From: Kosakonia sacchari SP1
GTDB lineage: Bacteria > Pseudomonadota > Gammaproteobacteria > Enterobacterales > Enterobacteriaceae
Length of the DNA: 64,000 bases
Direction: 5' to 3'
Assembly (NCBI RefSeq): GCF_000300455.3
Contig: NZ_CP007215.2
Span: 3,658,001 to 3,722,000, forward strand
Shown here: one piece after another, positions 52,247-61,750 of the stretch
Layout: the number at the start of each line of letters is the position of its first letter
Numbering within the stretch: the first letter of the stretch is position 1
Made by a program: the position numbers and the translations under genes
The notes under the pieces: model-generated
What the model saw: the letters and a program-made list of their open reading frames with translations, nothing else
Told to the model about the DNA's origin: nothing
Databases searched by the model: none

Positions 52247-52266
52247 GGTGGGGGCCCTGCCAGCTA
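52247..52266. repeat. 20-bp att-like repeat at the ffs 3' end (right)
   Basis: Identical to 50633-50652. It lies within the intact ffs and is the core of the presumed attachment site, bordered outside by element DNA carrying the integrase remnant. Confidence 0.85.
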
Positions 52267-52359
52267 CATCCCGGCACACACGTCATCTGCCCTGGCTGCT
52301 TCCTTCCGGACCTGACCTGGTGAACAGAGTAGCGTTGCGGAAGAACCAACAGAGCCCCC
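52247..52359 (-). ncRNA. ffs: 4.5S signal recognition particle RNA
   Basis: About 113 bases, beginning GGGGGCTCTGTTGG and ending CAGGGCCCCCACC, nearly identical to E. coli 4.5S RNA. The SRP domain IV core is present (GGTCAGGTCCGGAAGGAAGC, with the GGAA tetraloop that binds Ffh). It targets inner-membrane proteins cotranslationally with Ffh and FtsY. The 3' terminal bases CCCACC now run into element DNA instead of CCCACCC. Confidence 0.97.
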
Positions 52360-52391
52360 ATTGAGAGCGTTGTTAACCAACGCGCTGGCGC

Positions 52392-52420
52392 ATTATCCCT
52401 ATCCGGGATGGCAATTGCAA
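52392..52420 (-). promoter_or_regulatory. ffs promoter
   Basis: TTGCAA (52420-52415), a 17-base spacer and GATAAT (52397-52392) on the minus strand. The start near 52384 would give the ~24-base 5' leader that RNase P removes from pre-4.5S RNA. A GC-rich discriminator follows. Confidence 0.75.
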
Positions 52421-52522
52421 GCCGCGCCGGGGTGGATGCTGGTTTCTTGCGCAATCCTCTCTTCACAGCACACGATTCGCTGTTTATGCTGCCTCTTCTT
52501 CGTTCAGGACATCAACATCACA

Positions 52523-52834
52523 ATGGATACACAGGACTCTTTCCCGCAGCGGGTGTGGCAAATCGTTGCCGCCATACCCGAAGGCTATGTCACGACCTAT
52601 GGCGATGTGGCGAAACTGGCTGGTTCACCGCGCGCGGCGCGCCAGGTGGGCGGCGTGCTAAAACGCTTACCGGAAGGTAGCACGTTACCGTGGCATCGGG
52701 TGGTGAATCGTCATGGTTGTATCTCGCTGACCGGGCCGGATTTACAGCGTCAGCGCCAGGCGCTGCTGGCGGAAGGCGTGGTGGTATCGGGAAGTGGACA
52801 AATCGATTTACAGCACTATCGTTGGATTTATTAA
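52523..52834 (+). CDS. ybaZ: Alkyltransferase-like protein (Atl, YbaZ)
   Basis: A 103-residue protein of the alkylguanine-transferase fold in which the acceptor cysteine is tryptophan (LPWHRVVNRHG), as in Atl. It binds O6-alkylguanine lesions and hands them to nucleotide-excision repair without transferring the group. An Arg finger and HTH (YGDVAKLAGSPRAARQVG) are present. Start at 52523 gives the conserved core; an in-frame ATG at 52436 (MLVSCA) corresponds to the older E. coli start. The RBS is weak. Confidence 0.9.
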   Translation: MDTQDSFPQRVWQIVAAIPEGYVTTYGDVAKLAGSPRAARQVGGVLKRLPEGSTLPWHRVVNRHGCISLTGPDLQRQRQALLAEGVVVSGSGQIDLQHYRWIY

Positions 52835-52835
52835 G

Positions 52836-52857
52836 GCTCCTCCCGGCCGGGAGGAGC
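52836..52857. repeat. 22-bp perfect palindrome between ybaZ and ybaY
   Basis: GCTCCTCCCGG-CCGGGAGGAGC immediately follows the ybaZ stop between two convergent genes. It could form a strong stem that protects or ends either transcript; no U run follows. Confidence 0.6.
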
Positions 52858-52866
52858 ACAATCAGA

Positions 52867-53436
52867 TTAGTACTGCGTCGGCGCAGGTGTCGCTTCCGAC
52901 GGGTTTACCTGCGTCGGAGAAGTGGAAGGCACTGTTGTTGCCGCCCCACCACTTTGTTGCAGCGGCACAGCGGTTTGCTGTACCGGCACCAGCGTCAGGT
53001 CAACTTTCGTACCGCCCTGGTTGATAACCGGCTTAACCGTATCGGTAATAAAGACGATTTTGTTGTCAATGGTAATCGCCGCGCTCAGCAGGATGCGGGC
53101 GTTCGGCTGAATATCCGCCGGGTTAAATGGCAGCACAAAGCTAAACGGTGACTGTTTACCTTCCGTACGGACGGCTTTCTGCGCCAGTACTTTCGACGGC
53201 GCATCTGCCTGCGAGGCATCAGAAACCGTCACGGTGAGTACCGCGTCTGGCGGCAGCGCCACTTTCTGACGGATCCAAACCGTACCCGAAACATTCGGTT
53301 GAGCGATTGCCGGTTTATTTGTTGCCGCAGGTGCATTTGGGTTAGGTGCAGGTGTCGGAATATCGCCGCCCTTTTGGGCGCAGGCAGACAGCGCGACCGC
53401 GACTGCTAAACCACTTAACATGTGCACGAGTTTCAT
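52867..53436 (-). CDS. ybaY: Outer-membrane lipoprotein YbaY
   Basis: A 189-residue lipoprotein with lipobox LSAC (VAVALSACAQKG), giving lipidation at Cys ~20. Thr/Pro-rich linkers frame a central immunoglobulin-like domain (SGTVWIRQKVALPPDAVLTVTVSDAS) of the YbaY/DUF306-like group. In E. coli it is a glycine-betaine-induced putative lipoprotein; the function is unknown. Start at 53436 rather than 53547 is set by the signal peptide. Confidence 0.92.
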   Translation of the reverse strand: MKLVHMLSGLAVAVALSACAQKGGDIPTPAPNPNAPAATNKPAIAQPNVSGTVWIRQKVALPPDAVLTVTVSDASQADAPSKVLAQKAVRTEGKQSPFSFVLPFNPADIQPNARILLSAAITIDNKIVFITDTVKPVINQGGTKVDLTLVPVQQTAVPLQQSGGAATTVPSTSPTQVNPSEATPAPTQY

Positions 53437-53651
53437 TGATTTCTCCTTATCTTCAATGCACCGGCAGGCGTTTCGCCCGCCAGGATGTGTGGTCAAACCA
53501 TCGTAACCTGAACAAGTGTGGCACACGTGCCGGATATATTCCTGCAAACAGCCATCTATTCAGATTATTGAACCCATCGGACCAGCAATTTTTCCAGGTT
53601 ATACTATTCGGATAATTCGCTCCGTCAGCCGTTATTATTTTGAGGAAATTT

Positions 53652-54512
53652 ATGAGTCAGGCGTTATCCAATCTGCTGGCATTACTGAACCTGGAAAAAA
53701 TTGAAGAGGGCTTGTTTCGCGGGCAGAGCGAAGATCTCGGCTTGCGCCAGGTTTTTGGCGGTCAGGTCGTAGGTCAGGCCTTGTACGCCGCCAAAGAGAC
53801 CGTTCCTGCCGAGCGCCTGGTGCATTCATTCCACAGTTATTTTTTACGTCCGGGCGATAGTGAAAAACCGATTGTTTATGACGTGGAAGTGTTACGTGAT
53901 GGCAACAGTTTCAGCGCCCGACGCGTTGCGGCCATCCAGAACGGTAAACCCATTTTCTACATGACCGCGTCGTTCCAGGCACCGGAACCCGGCTACGAGC
54001 ACCAAAAAACGATGCCGCAGGCACCGTCGCCGGATTCGCTGCAATCCGAAACGGATATCGCCCGCGCGCTTGCCCATTTATTGCCACCGCAGGCCAAAGA
54101 GAAATTTCTCAGTGATAAACCACTGGAGATCCGCCCGGTTGAGTTTCATAACCCGCTGAAAGGACACGTTGCCGCTCCCACCCGCCAGGTATGGATCCGC
54201 GCAAACGGCACGGTGCCGGACGATTTCCGCGTACATCAATATCTGCTTGGCTATGCCTCGGACTTTAACTTCCTGCCGGTTGCGCTTCAGCCGCACGGCG
54301 TGGGCTTCCTTGAGCGAGGTATGCAGGTTGCCACCATTGACCACTCAATGTGGTTCCATCGCCCGTTTAATATGAACGAGTGGTTGCTCTACAGTGTGGA
54401 AAGCACCTCAGCCTCCAGCGCTCGCGGTTTTGTGCGCGGTGAGTTCTATACGCAAGAAGGTGTGCTGGTCGCGTCCAGCGTGCAGGAAGGCGTCATGCGC
54501 AATCGCAACTAA
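53652..54512 (+). CDS. tesB: Acyl-CoA thioesterase II
   Basis: A 286-residue double-hotdog thioesterase that hydrolyses medium- and long-chain acyl-CoA; length equals that of E. coli TesB. The catalytic Asp is in [10 protein letters not shown] with Thr in [10 protein letters not shown] and Gln in [11 protein letters not shown], the known Asp-Thr-Gln triad. The start at 53652 follows TGAGGAAATTT. It is convergent with amtB, with a shared terminator. Confidence 0.97.
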   Translation: MSQALSNLLALLNLEKIEEGLFRGQSEDLGLRQVFGGQVVGQALYAAKETVPAERLVHSFHSYFLRPGDSEKPIVYDVEVLRDGNSFSARRVAAIQNGKPIFYMTASFQAPEPGYEHQKTMPQAPSPDSLQSETDIARALAHLLPPQAKEKFLSDKPLEIRPVEFHNPLKGHVAAPTRQVWIRANGTVPDDFRVHQYLLGYASDFNFLPVALQPHGVGFLERGMQVATIDHSMWFHRPFNMNEWLLYSVESTSASSARGFVRGEFYTQEGVLVASSVQEGVMRNRN

Positions 54513-54537
54513 CTGCGCTTTAAATGCTTTAAAAAAG

Positions 54538-54563
54538 AAAAGCCTCCGATCGGAGGCTTTTTT
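54538..54563. terminator. Bidirectional terminator between tesB and amtB
   Basis: AAAAGCCTCCG-AT-CGGAGGCTTTTTT: a symmetrical stem with A and T runs, serving both convergent genes. Confidence 0.88.
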
Positions 54564-54588
54564 ATGCTCAGGAGATAACTCAACGTAA

Positions 54589-55875
54589 TCAGGCGTTATA
54601 GGCGTTTTCGCCGTGGCTGTTCACATCCAGCCCTTCACGCTCTTGCTCTTCCGGTACGCGCAGGCCTACCGTCATGTCCGCCAGTTTGTAACCAATAAAG
54701 GCCACCACGCCAGACCACACGATAGTGATGGCAACGCTTTCCAGCTGTACCAGTACCTGATGGCCCATGGTCACCCCTTCAGCGAAACCGACACCGCCCA
54801 GCGACGTAGACGCGAAGATACCGGTCAGGATACAGCCCACGATGCCGCACACGCCGTGCACACCGAAGACATCGCACGGGTCATCAACACGCAACATACG
54901 TTTCAGCGCAGTAACGCCCCACAGCCCAGCCAGACCGGCAATCAGACCCACAATCAGCGCGCCGCCGACACCCACATAACCACAGGCCGGCGTGATACCA
55001 ACCAGACCCGCGATGGCACCAGAACAAGCACCGAGCAGAGACGGCTTGCCGCGCATTGCCCATTCGCCAAATACCCACGCCAGAATAGCGGCCGCAGTAG
55101 CAACGACAGTGTTCACGAAGGCCAGCGCCGCGATTTCGTTCGCCGAGCTTGCAGAGCCAGCGTTGAAGCCAAACCAGCCAACATAGAGGATAGCGGTACC
55201 AGTGAAGACCATCGGCAGGTTATGCGGTTTGAATGCTTCTTTGCCAAAGCCCACGCGTTTGCCAATCAGGTAAGCCCCCACCAGACCTGCGATCGCGGCG
55301 TTGATGTGAACAACCGTACCGCCCGCGAAATCCAGCGCGCCGTGGGTTGCCAGCAGACCGCCGCCCCAGACCATGTGTGCAATCGGCACGTAAGAGAGCG
55401 TCAGCCATACTACTACAAAAATCAGCACCGCAGAGAAGCGAATACGCTCAGCCAGCGCGCCGACAATGAGGCCAACGGTGATACAAGCAAAGGAGCCCTG
55501 GAACGCCACGTGGATATACTGATAAATGCTGCCCATCACGGCTTTCAATTCGATGTTTTTTAACATCGCCCAGTTGAAGCTGCCGAAGAAGCTGTTGCCC
55601 TCGCCAAATGCCAGAGAGTAGCCGTAAACCACCCACAGGATGCACACCAGAGCGAAGGTGACGGCAACCTGCGTCAGCATCGACAGCACGTTTTTACCGC
55701 GGATCAAACCGCCGTAGAACAGCGCAATGCCCGGAATGGTCATAAATAGCACCAGCGCGGTGCAAATCATCATAAAGCCGTTGTCGGCTTTATCCGCCAC
55801 AGCGGGAGCCGCCATCGCCAGGCCTGGCAGTAACGCCAGCGAAGCAAGAGCTGTTTTTACTGTTGTGTTTTTCAT
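54589..55875 (-). CDS. amtB: Ammonium transporter AmtB
   Basis: A 428-residue trimeric inner-membrane ammonium channel. It has a signal peptide (MKNTTVKTA...PGLAMA) and eleven transmembrane helices with the pore histidines, in GGTVVHINAAIAG and VHGVCGIVGCI, and the Phe gate. Length matches E. coli AmtB. Start at 55875, as the frame from 55989 extends into glnK. It is 31 bases downstream of glnK, whose product GlnK blocks it when nitrogen is ample. Confidence 0.98.
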   Translation of the reverse strand: MKNTTVKTALASLALLPGLAMAAPAVADKADNGFMMICTALVLFMTIPGIALFYGGLIRGKNVLSMLTQVAVTFALVCILWVVYGYSLAFGEGNSFFGSFNWAMLKNIELKAVMGSIYQYIHVAFQGSFACITVGLIVGALAERIRFSAVLIFVVVWLTLSYVPIAHMVWGGGLLATHGALDFAGGTVVHINAAIAGLVGAYLIGKRVGFGKEAFKPHNLPMVFTGTAILYVGWFGFNAGSASSANEIAALAFVNTVVATAAAILAWVFGEWAMRGKPSLLGACSGAIAGLVGITPACGYVGVGGALIVGLIAGLAGLWGVTALKRMLRVDDPCDVFGVHGVCGIVGCILTGIFASTSLGGVGFAEGVTMGHQVLVQLESVAITIVWSGVVAFIGYKLADMTVGLRVPEEQEREGLDVNSHGENAYNA

Positions 55876-55906
55876 TGTTCCGATCCCCATCACTGTGTGT
55901 CTTGTA

Positions 55907-56245
55907 TTACAGTGCCGCTTCGTCGGCTTCGCCGGTACGAATACGAATGACGCGTTGCAGCTCGGCAACGAAAATTTTGCCGTCGCCAATTTTTCCGGTG
56001 TAGGCCGCTTTGCTGATCACATCGATCACTTCATCGAGTTGATCGTCGGCGATCGCCACATCAATTTTTACTTTTGGCAGGAAATTGACGCTATATTCCG
56101 CACCGCGGTACAGCTCAGCGTGACCCTTCTGACGGCCAAAGCCTTTCACTTCAGTTACGGTCAGCCCTTGAATACCAATAGAAGAAAGCGCTTCACGCAC
56201 GTCTTCAAGTTTGAATGGCTTAATCACCACGGTAACCAGCTTCAT
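55907..56245 (-). CDS. glnK: PII nitrogen regulatory protein GlnK
   Basis: A 112-residue PII trimer. The T-loop (GFGRQKGHAELYRGAEYSVNFLPK) carries Tyr51, the uridylylation site, and the ATP/2-oxoglutarate motifs (TGKIGDGKIFV) are intact. Deuridylylated GlnK binds AmtB; it also signals to NtrB. It is the first gene of the glnK-amtB operon. Its upstream region has a sigma-54 promoter and NtrC-like sites. Confidence 0.98.
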   Translation of the reverse strand: MKLVTVVIKPFKLEDVREALSSIGIQGLTVTEVKGFGRQKGHAELYRGAEYSVNFLPKVKIDVAIADDQLDEVIDVISKAAYTGKIGDGKIFVAELQRVIRIRTGEADEAAL

Positions 56246-56299
56246 AGATCCCCCTCCAGTCGAATTCGATAATGGCCGCAGCTAACACGCAACAAACAT

Positions 56300-56315
56300 T
56301 GCAATCGTTGTGCCA
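56300..56315 (-). promoter_or_regulatory. Sigma-54 promoter of glnK-amtB
   Basis: TGGCAC-AACGA-TTGCA on the minus strand, a near-consensus sigma-54 -24/-12 element 55 bases upstream of glnK. Confidence 0.9.
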
Positions 56316-56417
56316 GGAATGAAAAGAGGGAGGATTTCAGGCCGTTAGTGCGCCCGGACGGGCAGCGTCAGAAAGGGAAAAAAGTCTGCATGAGATTCGG
56401 TATGTAAAGCGCAAAGA

Positions 56418-56446
56418 AAAACGCACCATGACAGTGCATGGTGCGT
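56418..56446 (-). terminator. mdlAB terminator overlapping an NtrC-like site
   Basis: On the minus strand AACGCACCATG ... CATGGTGCGTT followed by TTTC is an intrinsic terminator for mdlB. Inside it, TGCAC-TGTCATG-GTGCG (56438-56422) matches the NtrC consensus, ~110 bases upstream of the glnK sigma-54 promoter. A weaker NtrC-like site lies at 56484-56500. Confidence 0.75.
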
Positions 56447-56500
56447 TACTTTTTTGCACCAACAGAGATTCCCTGAAAGTGCGTGCTTAATTTTGGTGCA

Positions 56501-58279
56501 TCAGGCGATAAGCGACTCTTCACGTGCGCTGGCAGCCAGCTCTTCGCCGGCAAGCTGTAACTGATACATCTGCCAGTAACGGCCTTTCGCTTCAAGCAGT
56601 TGCTGATGTGTGCCGCGCTCAACCGCCTGCCCGCGATGCAATACCAGGATCGTTTCTGCTTCAACAATGGTCGATAAGCGGTGGGCGATCACCACCAGCG
56701 TCGTATGCTCACGCACGGCCGCCAGCGCGTGCTGAATCGCCTGTTCGGTGCCGGAGTCAATGTTCGCTGTCGCCTCATCCAGAATCAGGATCTGCGGTGT
56801 ATCGACCAGCACGCGCGCCAGCGCCAGCAGTTGCTTTTGTCCCACCGAGAGGTTATTACCCTGCTCGCCCAACCGGGTGTAAATGCCGTCGCTCATCGTA
56901 CGCGCCAGTTCCGCCAGTTGCACCGTTTCCAGCGCTTTCCACACCTGATCTTCGCTGATCTCACGTCCCAGTGTGACATTGGCAAAAAAGCTGTCCGCCA
57001 GCACCACCGGATCCTGCTGCACCATCGCTATACCTTTGCGCAGCGGCGCGTGCCCTAATGCAGAAAGAGGACGCCCGTCCAGACGGATCTCCCCTTTCGT
57101 CAGAGGGTAATAGCCCATTAACAGGCTGGCCAGCGTACTTTTCCCGCTGCCGGTGTGTCCGACCAGCGCGACAAAGCTGCGCGGTTCAACGTGCAGGGAG
57201 ATATCCTGCAACACCAGTTGATCGTCGCGGTAAGCAAAAGAGAGATTGTCGATGTCAATAGACCCGCTTTGTAGCGGCGCGTCATCGTAACCATAAGTCT
57301 GGCGCGGCCTGTCCATCAGTTCGAACACGCGCTCGCCGGCGACGACTGCCTGCTGCAACATCGACTGCTGCGTTGTCAGCTCAATCAGCGGCTCGTTAAG
57401 ACGCCCGAGATAACTGATAAAGGCGTACAGCACACCGACTTCTACCGTGCCTACGGACGAGAAACCAAACAGCATCAGCAAGCCACACAGCACCAGCGCG
57501 GAGAAAAGGCTCAACAATGGACGCAGCAAAAAGCCGTCCAGCCGCAGGGTTTGCATACGAGCGATATAGTGCGAACGGCTGGATTCGCTCATGCGTTCCC
57601 CAAAACGCGCCTGCTGACGGAACTGCTGAATAACGCTCATACCGTTGATGATTTCGTTGAAACCATCGTTGATATCCGCCAGATAAGCTCGCATACGCCG
57701 CACAATGGGCGTGCTGTAACGCTGGTAAAGCAGCATCACTATTAACACCGCCGGGAAAATTGCCATCGCCACCAGCGCCATACGCCAGTCGAGGCTGAAC
57801 ATCGCCACCAGCATCGCGCCAATCAGCGCCGCGCTGCGTAACACCGTTGCCACCACCGTGACGTAGAGATCGCGGATCACTTCAGTATCGTTGGTCACAC
57901 GCGAAATAATTTGCCCGACGGGCTGGGTATCGAACGCGCTAAGCGGCTGGCGCAGGGCGGCGTCCATCACATCGGTACGCAACTGTTGCACGACGCCGAC
58001 CGCCGCCTGGTTAAACAGCAGCGCTTGCGCATAATGCAGCAGGGCCGCCAGCAGTTGCAGGCCGATATAGACCGCCGCCATCCCGGCAACCACGCCGAGC
58101 GGCAGAGAGTTTTTCGCCACCATATTATCGATAAAGTAGCTGATCAGCGCCGGGCCAGAGACTTCGGCAATCGCCGCGATCCACAGCATCAGTACCGCTT
58201 TCGCCAACGGTTTGCGCCACGGTGAGCCATATTTCAGCAGGCGTTTAAGCGTTGGCCACTGTTTGGTGAAATTACGCAT
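56501..58279 (-). CDS. mdlB: ABC transporter MdlB
   Basis: A 592-residue half-transporter (MsbA/McjD-like exporter class): six transmembrane helices then an ATPase with Walker [11 protein letters not shown], signature [13 protein letters not shown] (altered from LSGGQ: Gly to Val) and Walker B ILILDEAT. It pairs with MdlA to form a heterodimer; the substrate is unknown. Start at 58279 overlaps the mdlA end by eight bases, so they are coupled. E. coli MdlB has 593 residues. Confidence 0.96.
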   Translation of the reverse strand: MRNFTKQWPTLKRLLKYGSPWRKPLAKAVLMLWIAAIAEVSGPALISYFIDNMVAKNSLPLGVVAGMAAVYIGLQLLAALLHYAQALLFNQAAVGVVQQLRTDVMDAALRQPLSAFDTQPVGQIISRVTNDTEVIRDLYVTVVATVLRSAALIGAMLVAMFSLDWRMALVAMAIFPAVLIVMLLYQRYSTPIVRRMRAYLADINDGFNEIINGMSVIQQFRQQARFGERMSESSRSHYIARMQTLRLDGFLLRPLLSLFSALVLCGLLMLFGFSSVGTVEVGVLYAFISYLGRLNEPLIELTTQQSMLQQAVVAGERVFELMDRPRQTYGYDDAPLQSGSIDIDNLSFAYRDDQLVLQDISLHVEPRSFVALVGHTGSGKSTLASLLMGYYPLTKGEIRLDGRPLSALGHAPLRKGIAMVQQDPVVLADSFFANVTLGREISEDQVWKALETVQLAELARTMSDGIYTRLGEQGNNLSVGQKQLLALARVLVDTPQILILDEATANIDSGTEQAIQHALAAVREHTTLVVIAHRLSTIVEAETILVLHRGQAVERGTHQQLLEAKGRYWQMYQLQLAGEELAASAREESLIA

Positions 58280-60035
58280 CAACCGCCTCCTGAGGCACAT
58301 CATTCAGCGCCGCTTCCAGTTGCTGATAGCGATACATATCGCGATACCAGCCGGGCTGGCGCGCCAGTTGTTCGTGCTGGCCGCGTTGCGCGATGTGTCC
58401 ATGCTGCATGACGATAATCTCACTGGCTTCAGTCAGCGCCGACAGACGATGCGCGCTGATAATAACGGTGCGTCCTTCGCCCCACTGGCGCAAATTATGC
58501 AAAATCTGGTGTTCAGTACGCCCATCCACGGCGGAGAGCGCATCATCAAGGATTAAAATCTCCGCATTCAGCAGCAGCGCACGGGCAATCGAGATTCGCT
58601 GCTTTTGCCCGCCGGAGAGCATCACGCCGCGCTCACCCACTTCGGTGTCATATCCCTGCGGCAGGCGCAGGATATCCTCGTGCACGCTGGCAAGTTTCGC
58701 CACATGCTCGATCTCCTCCTGCGTCGCACCGGGTTTACCCAGCGCAATATTGTTGCCCACGGTATCGGAGAAAAGGAAAGGCGTCTGGTTGACCACCGCC
58801 AGGCGGCTGCGCCAGGCGTCCAGTTGCAGGCGCGTCAGGGGGATATCGTGAAAACGGATGTCGCCCTGCTCAACATCGAAATGGCGCTGAATCAGAGAAA
58901 GCAATGTGGTTTTCCCGGCGCCTGTCGGGCCGCAAATGCCCAACATCTGGCCCGGTGCCAGCGTCACAGCCACATTGTTGAGCGTCGCGCTCTCGGTCTG
59001 CGGGTAACGAAATTCACGGATCGCGATATGCAAGTTACCGCGCCCTTCCGGCACGGGGTCGGAGCCGTCATTCACAACCGGTGCTTCCGCCAGCATATCG
59101 CGGATGCGACTGTAAGCCGCGCTGCCGCGCTCGACGATATTAAACATCCACGCCAGCGCCAGCATCGGCCAAATCATCAGCCCCAGATACATAGCGAAGC
59201 TGGTCAACTGGCCGAGCGTTAAGGAGTCGTGCACCACCATCCAGCTACCGCCGCCAATAGCCAGCATGTTCGCCATACCAATGGCGATATAAATAGTGGG
59301 ATCGAAACGGGCATCAACGCGGGCCACGCGCATGTTTTTCGCGCCGGTGTCAGCCGCCTCACGGCTGAACAGTGCGGACTGGCGATCCTCCAGGCCGAAC
59401 GCTTTGATCATGCGAATGCTGGTCATGCTCTCCTGGGTTCGATCGTTTAACGCAGAAAACGCCGCCTGCGCCAGCTTAAAGCGCTGATGCAACTGATCGC
59501 CGTAACGCTTGATAACCAGCGCCATAATAGGCATCGGTAATAGTGACAATAACGTGAGCTGCCAGCTGATTTGCGTTGACATCACCACCAGCACTACGCA
59601 GCCCATCACCAGCGAATCCACCAGCGTCAACACCCCTTCGCCCGCGGCAAAAACGACGCGATCGACATCGTTGGTCGCGCGCGCCATCAAATCACCGGTG
59701 CGGTGACGGAGATAAAATTCCGGGTGTTGTCGGCTCAACTGGCGGTAAAAATCTTCCCGCAACTCAACAGCCAGTTGATAGGATGCGCCGAACAGCCAGA
59801 CGCGCCAGACGTAGCGCAGCAAGTAGGTGACGATCGCAACGGCGACCAAAACCCCCACCCACATCCACACTTGTTGCGTGGTGAAGTGCTGTTTGGTGAC
59901 GCCATCCACCACAATCCCCACCACTTTGGGCGGAATAAGCTGCAAGATAGCAATAATAATAAGTAAGGCGACAGCCCCGAGATAGCGTTGCCATTCCCGG
60001 CGAAAGTACCAGCCTAACTGAGCAAATAATCGCAC
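58272..60035 (-). CDS. mdlA: ABC transporter MdlA
   Basis: A 587-residue half-transporter: six transmembrane helices and an ATPase with Walker [11 protein letters not shown], signature LSGGQKQR and Walker [13 protein letters not shown], where the usual catalytic Glu is Asp. Only the MdlB site therefore has the Glu, and MdlA contributes a degenerate site. The heterodimer's substrate is not known. It is upstream of mdlB, and 51 bases after decR on the same strand. Confidence 0.96.
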   Translation of the reverse strand: MRLFAQLGWYFRREWQRYLGAVALLIIIAILQLIPPKVVGIVVDGVTKQHFTTQQVWMWVGVLVAVAIVTYLLRYVWRVWLFGASYQLAVELREDFYRQLSRQHPEFYLRHRTGDLMARATNDVDRVVFAAGEGVLTLVDSLVMGCVVLVVMSTQISWQLTLLSLLPMPIMALVIKRYGDQLHQRFKLAQAAFSALNDRTQESMTSIRMIKAFGLEDRQSALFSREAADTGAKNMRVARVDARFDPTIYIAIGMANMLAIGGGSWMVVHDSLTLGQLTSFAMYLGLMIWPMLALAWMFNIVERGSAAYSRIRDMLAEAPVVNDGSDPVPEGRGNLHIAIREFRYPQTESATLNNVAVTLAPGQMLGICGPTGAGKTTLLSLIQRHFDVEQGDIRFHDIPLTRLQLDAWRSRLAVVNQTPFLFSDTVGNNIALGKPGATQEEIEHVAKLASVHEDILRLPQGYDTEVGERGVMLSGGQKQRISIARALLLNAEILILDDALSAVDGRTEHQILHNLRQWGEGRTVIISAHRLSALTEASEIIVMQHGHIAQRGQHEQLARQPGWYRDMYRYQQLEAALNDVPQEAVDA

Positions 60036-60086
60036 GCGGTAACATCCTGAACGTGATTTTCCGGCAGTGAATTACTGCCGCGAGGG

Positions 60087-60545
60087 TTATTCAATGGGCA
60101 AAGCCGTGGTGTATTTTATCTGTTCCATGGCGAAGCTAGAAGTGACATCTGACAGCCCCGGAACGCTGTTCACGAGCTTCTTGTAAAAGTCGTCATAGCG
60201 CTTCATATCGGCCACCTGCACCCGCAGAAGATAGTCGTATTCTCCCGCCATGCGCCAGAAACCGAGCACTTCCGGCATCTGCGTGACTTCATTAACGAAA
60301 CGGCAGTACCAGTCGCTGCTGTGATGCTGGGTTTTGATCAGCACAAATGCCGTCAAATTTAACCCCAGCTTTTCGGCATCCAGCACCGCCACCCGACCGA
60401 GTAAAATACCGTCATCTTCCAGCCGCTTCAGACGTTTCCAGCACGGTGTGGTGGTCAGATTAACGGCATCTGCCAGCGCCTGCAAAGAGAGCGAACAATC
60501 CTGTTGCAGCAGCGAAAGCAGTTTGCGGTCAATTTTATCTAACAT
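60087..60545 (-). CDS. decR: Lrp/AsnC-family cysteine-responsive regulator DecR
   Basis: A 152-residue Lrp-family activator (E. coli YbaO/DecR, 152). HTH ([30 protein letters not shown]) at ~17-47 and the RAM ligand domain ([12 protein letters not shown]) follow. DecR senses cysteine and switches on cysteine degradation: in E. coli the cyuPA genes, and in Pantoea the adjacent ccdA. The neighbouring divergent gene here is of the ccdA type, so the pair is probably a cysteine detoxification unit. Confidence 0.96.
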   Translation of the reverse strand: MLDKIDRKLLSLLQQDCSLSLQALADAVNLTTTPCWKRLKRLEDDGILLGRVAVLDAEKLGLNLTAFVLIKTQHHSSDWYCRFVNEVTQMPEVLGFWRMAGEYDYLLRVQVADMKRYDDFYKKLVNSVPGLSDVTSSFAMEQIKYTTALPIE

Positions 60546-60557
60546 TACCCACCTCAG

Positions 60558-60572
60558 GAGAATATTTTTCTC
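60558..60572. promoter_or_regulatory. Candidate DecR operator
   Basis: GAGAA-TATTT-TTCTC, an AT-centred palindrome in the divergent decR/ccdA-type region, 12 bases from the decR start and ~90 from the other gene. It suits an Lrp-family site (inference). Confidence 0.5.
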
Positions 60573-60660
60573 TTAACAGTCTAATACAAAGGCGAAATGA
60601 CAACCCTTTTTTCTTTCTCTTTCGCTAGACTGGGCACAAAATGACAAACGGATAACCACC

Positions 60661-61707
60661 ATGAATAGCAACTGGGTTAAATACGCTATCAACGAAATCA
60701 ATGCTGACGCACAGCGTTCGGCAGATACCCATTTGATCCGCCTGGCACTGCCCGGTTTTGCAGGCATCAACCTCTATTTAAAAGACGAAAGCACTCACCC
60801 GACCGGCAGCCTGAAGCACAGTCTGGCACGCTCGCTGTTTCTTTACGGCTTATGCAACGGCTGGATCAAAGAGGGCACCACGATTATTGAAGCCTCTTCT
60901 GGTTCCACGGCGGTTTCAGAAGCGTGGTTCGCACGGCTTTTAGGTTTACCGTTTATTGCCGTGATGCCGCACTGTACGGCGAAACGCAAGATTGAACAGA
61001 TTGAGTTCTATGGCGGTCGCTGCCACTTTGTCGATAGCGCCTGCGAGATTTACGCCGAGTCCGAACGGCTGGCAAAAGAGTTGAACGGTCACTATATGGA
61101 TCAATTCACTTTTGCCGAGCGCGCAACCGACTGGCGCGGCAATAACAACATTGCCGACAGTATTTTCCGCCAGATGAAAAATGAACCGCATCCGCAACCC
61201 GACTATATTGTGATGAGCGCGGGCACCGGCGGGACTTCCGCCACCATAGGCCGCTATATTCGCAGCCAGGGGTATGGCACCCAGCTGATGGTGGTCGATC
61301 CTGAAAACTCCGTATTCCTCGACTACTGGCAGCATCGCGACGCCACTCTGCGAAGCGCAGTGGGCAGTAAAATCGAAGGCATTGGCCGCCCGCGTGTGGA
61401 ACCGTCGTTCATCGCCGACGTTGTTGATGAGATGCTGCGCGTGCCGGACGCGGCAAGCATTGCCACCGCACAATGGCTGGAAACGCAACTGGGGCGCAAA
61501 GTGGGCGCGTCCACCGGCACCAATATGTGGGGCGTGTTGCAGCTTGCCGCGCGGATGCGTGAAGAAGGCCGCAGCGGCTCTATCGTGACGCTGCTGTGCG
61601 ACAGCGGTGAACGCTATCTGGACACCTACTACAACCCGCAATGGGTAGCGGCGAACTTTGGTGATATTGAGCAGTGGACAGCCGAAATCGCCCGCCTTAC
61701 GGCATAA
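60661..61707 (+). CDS. Cysteine-synthase-family PLP enzyme, probable cysteine desulfhydrase (CcdA-type)
   Basis: A 348-residue fold-type-II PLP enzyme. The Schiff-base Lys52 is in [11 protein letters not shown], and the phosphate loop is [10 protein letters not shown]. The substrate-loop [10 protein letters not shown] is as in cysteine synthases. It is divergent from the decR gene; the divergent ybaO-ccdA pair of Pantoea ananatis, reported from memory, encodes a cysteine-inducible cysteine desulfhydrase, which is the likeliest function. Cysteine synthase or cystathionine beta-synthase activity is an alternative. Confidence 0.83.
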   Translation: MNSNWVKYAINEINADAQRSADTHLIRLALPGFAGINLYLKDESTHPTGSLKHSLARSLFLYGLCNGWIKEGTTIIEASSGSTAVSEAWFARLLGLPFIAVMPHCTAKRKIEQIEFYGGRCHFVDSACEIYAESERLAKELNGHYMDQFTFAERATDWRGNNNIADSIFRQMKNEPHPQPDYIVMSAGTGGTSATIGRYIRSQGYGTQLMVVDPENSVFLDYWQHRDATLRSAVGSKIEGIGRPRVEPSFIADVVDEMLRVPDAASIATAQWLETQLGRKVGASTGTNMWGVLQLAARMREEGRSGSIVTLLCDSGERYLDTYYNPQWVAANFGDIEQWTAEIARLTA

Positions 61708-61711
61708 AAAA

Positions 61712-61735
61712 AAGCCAGGCAGTAGCGCCTGGCTT
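61712..61735. terminator. Bidirectional terminator between ccdA-type gene and cof
   Basis: AAGCCAGGC-AGTAGC-GCCTGGCTT with a run of eight A upstream, giving TTTTTTTT on the minus strand for cof. On the plus strand no T run follows. Confidence 0.8.
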
Positions 61736-61750
61736 GCTGGAAAGATCTTT

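Noticed and set aside
50633-52266. 20-bp repeats as target duplication of the IS3 element
   Set aside because: IS3 elements make 3-5 bp duplications, and the repeats do not abut the IS ends (13 bases left, 351 bases right).
52361-52522. Longer ybaZ beginning at 52361
   Set aside because: It would overlap the ffs promoter and leader, with Cys-rich non-homologous residues.
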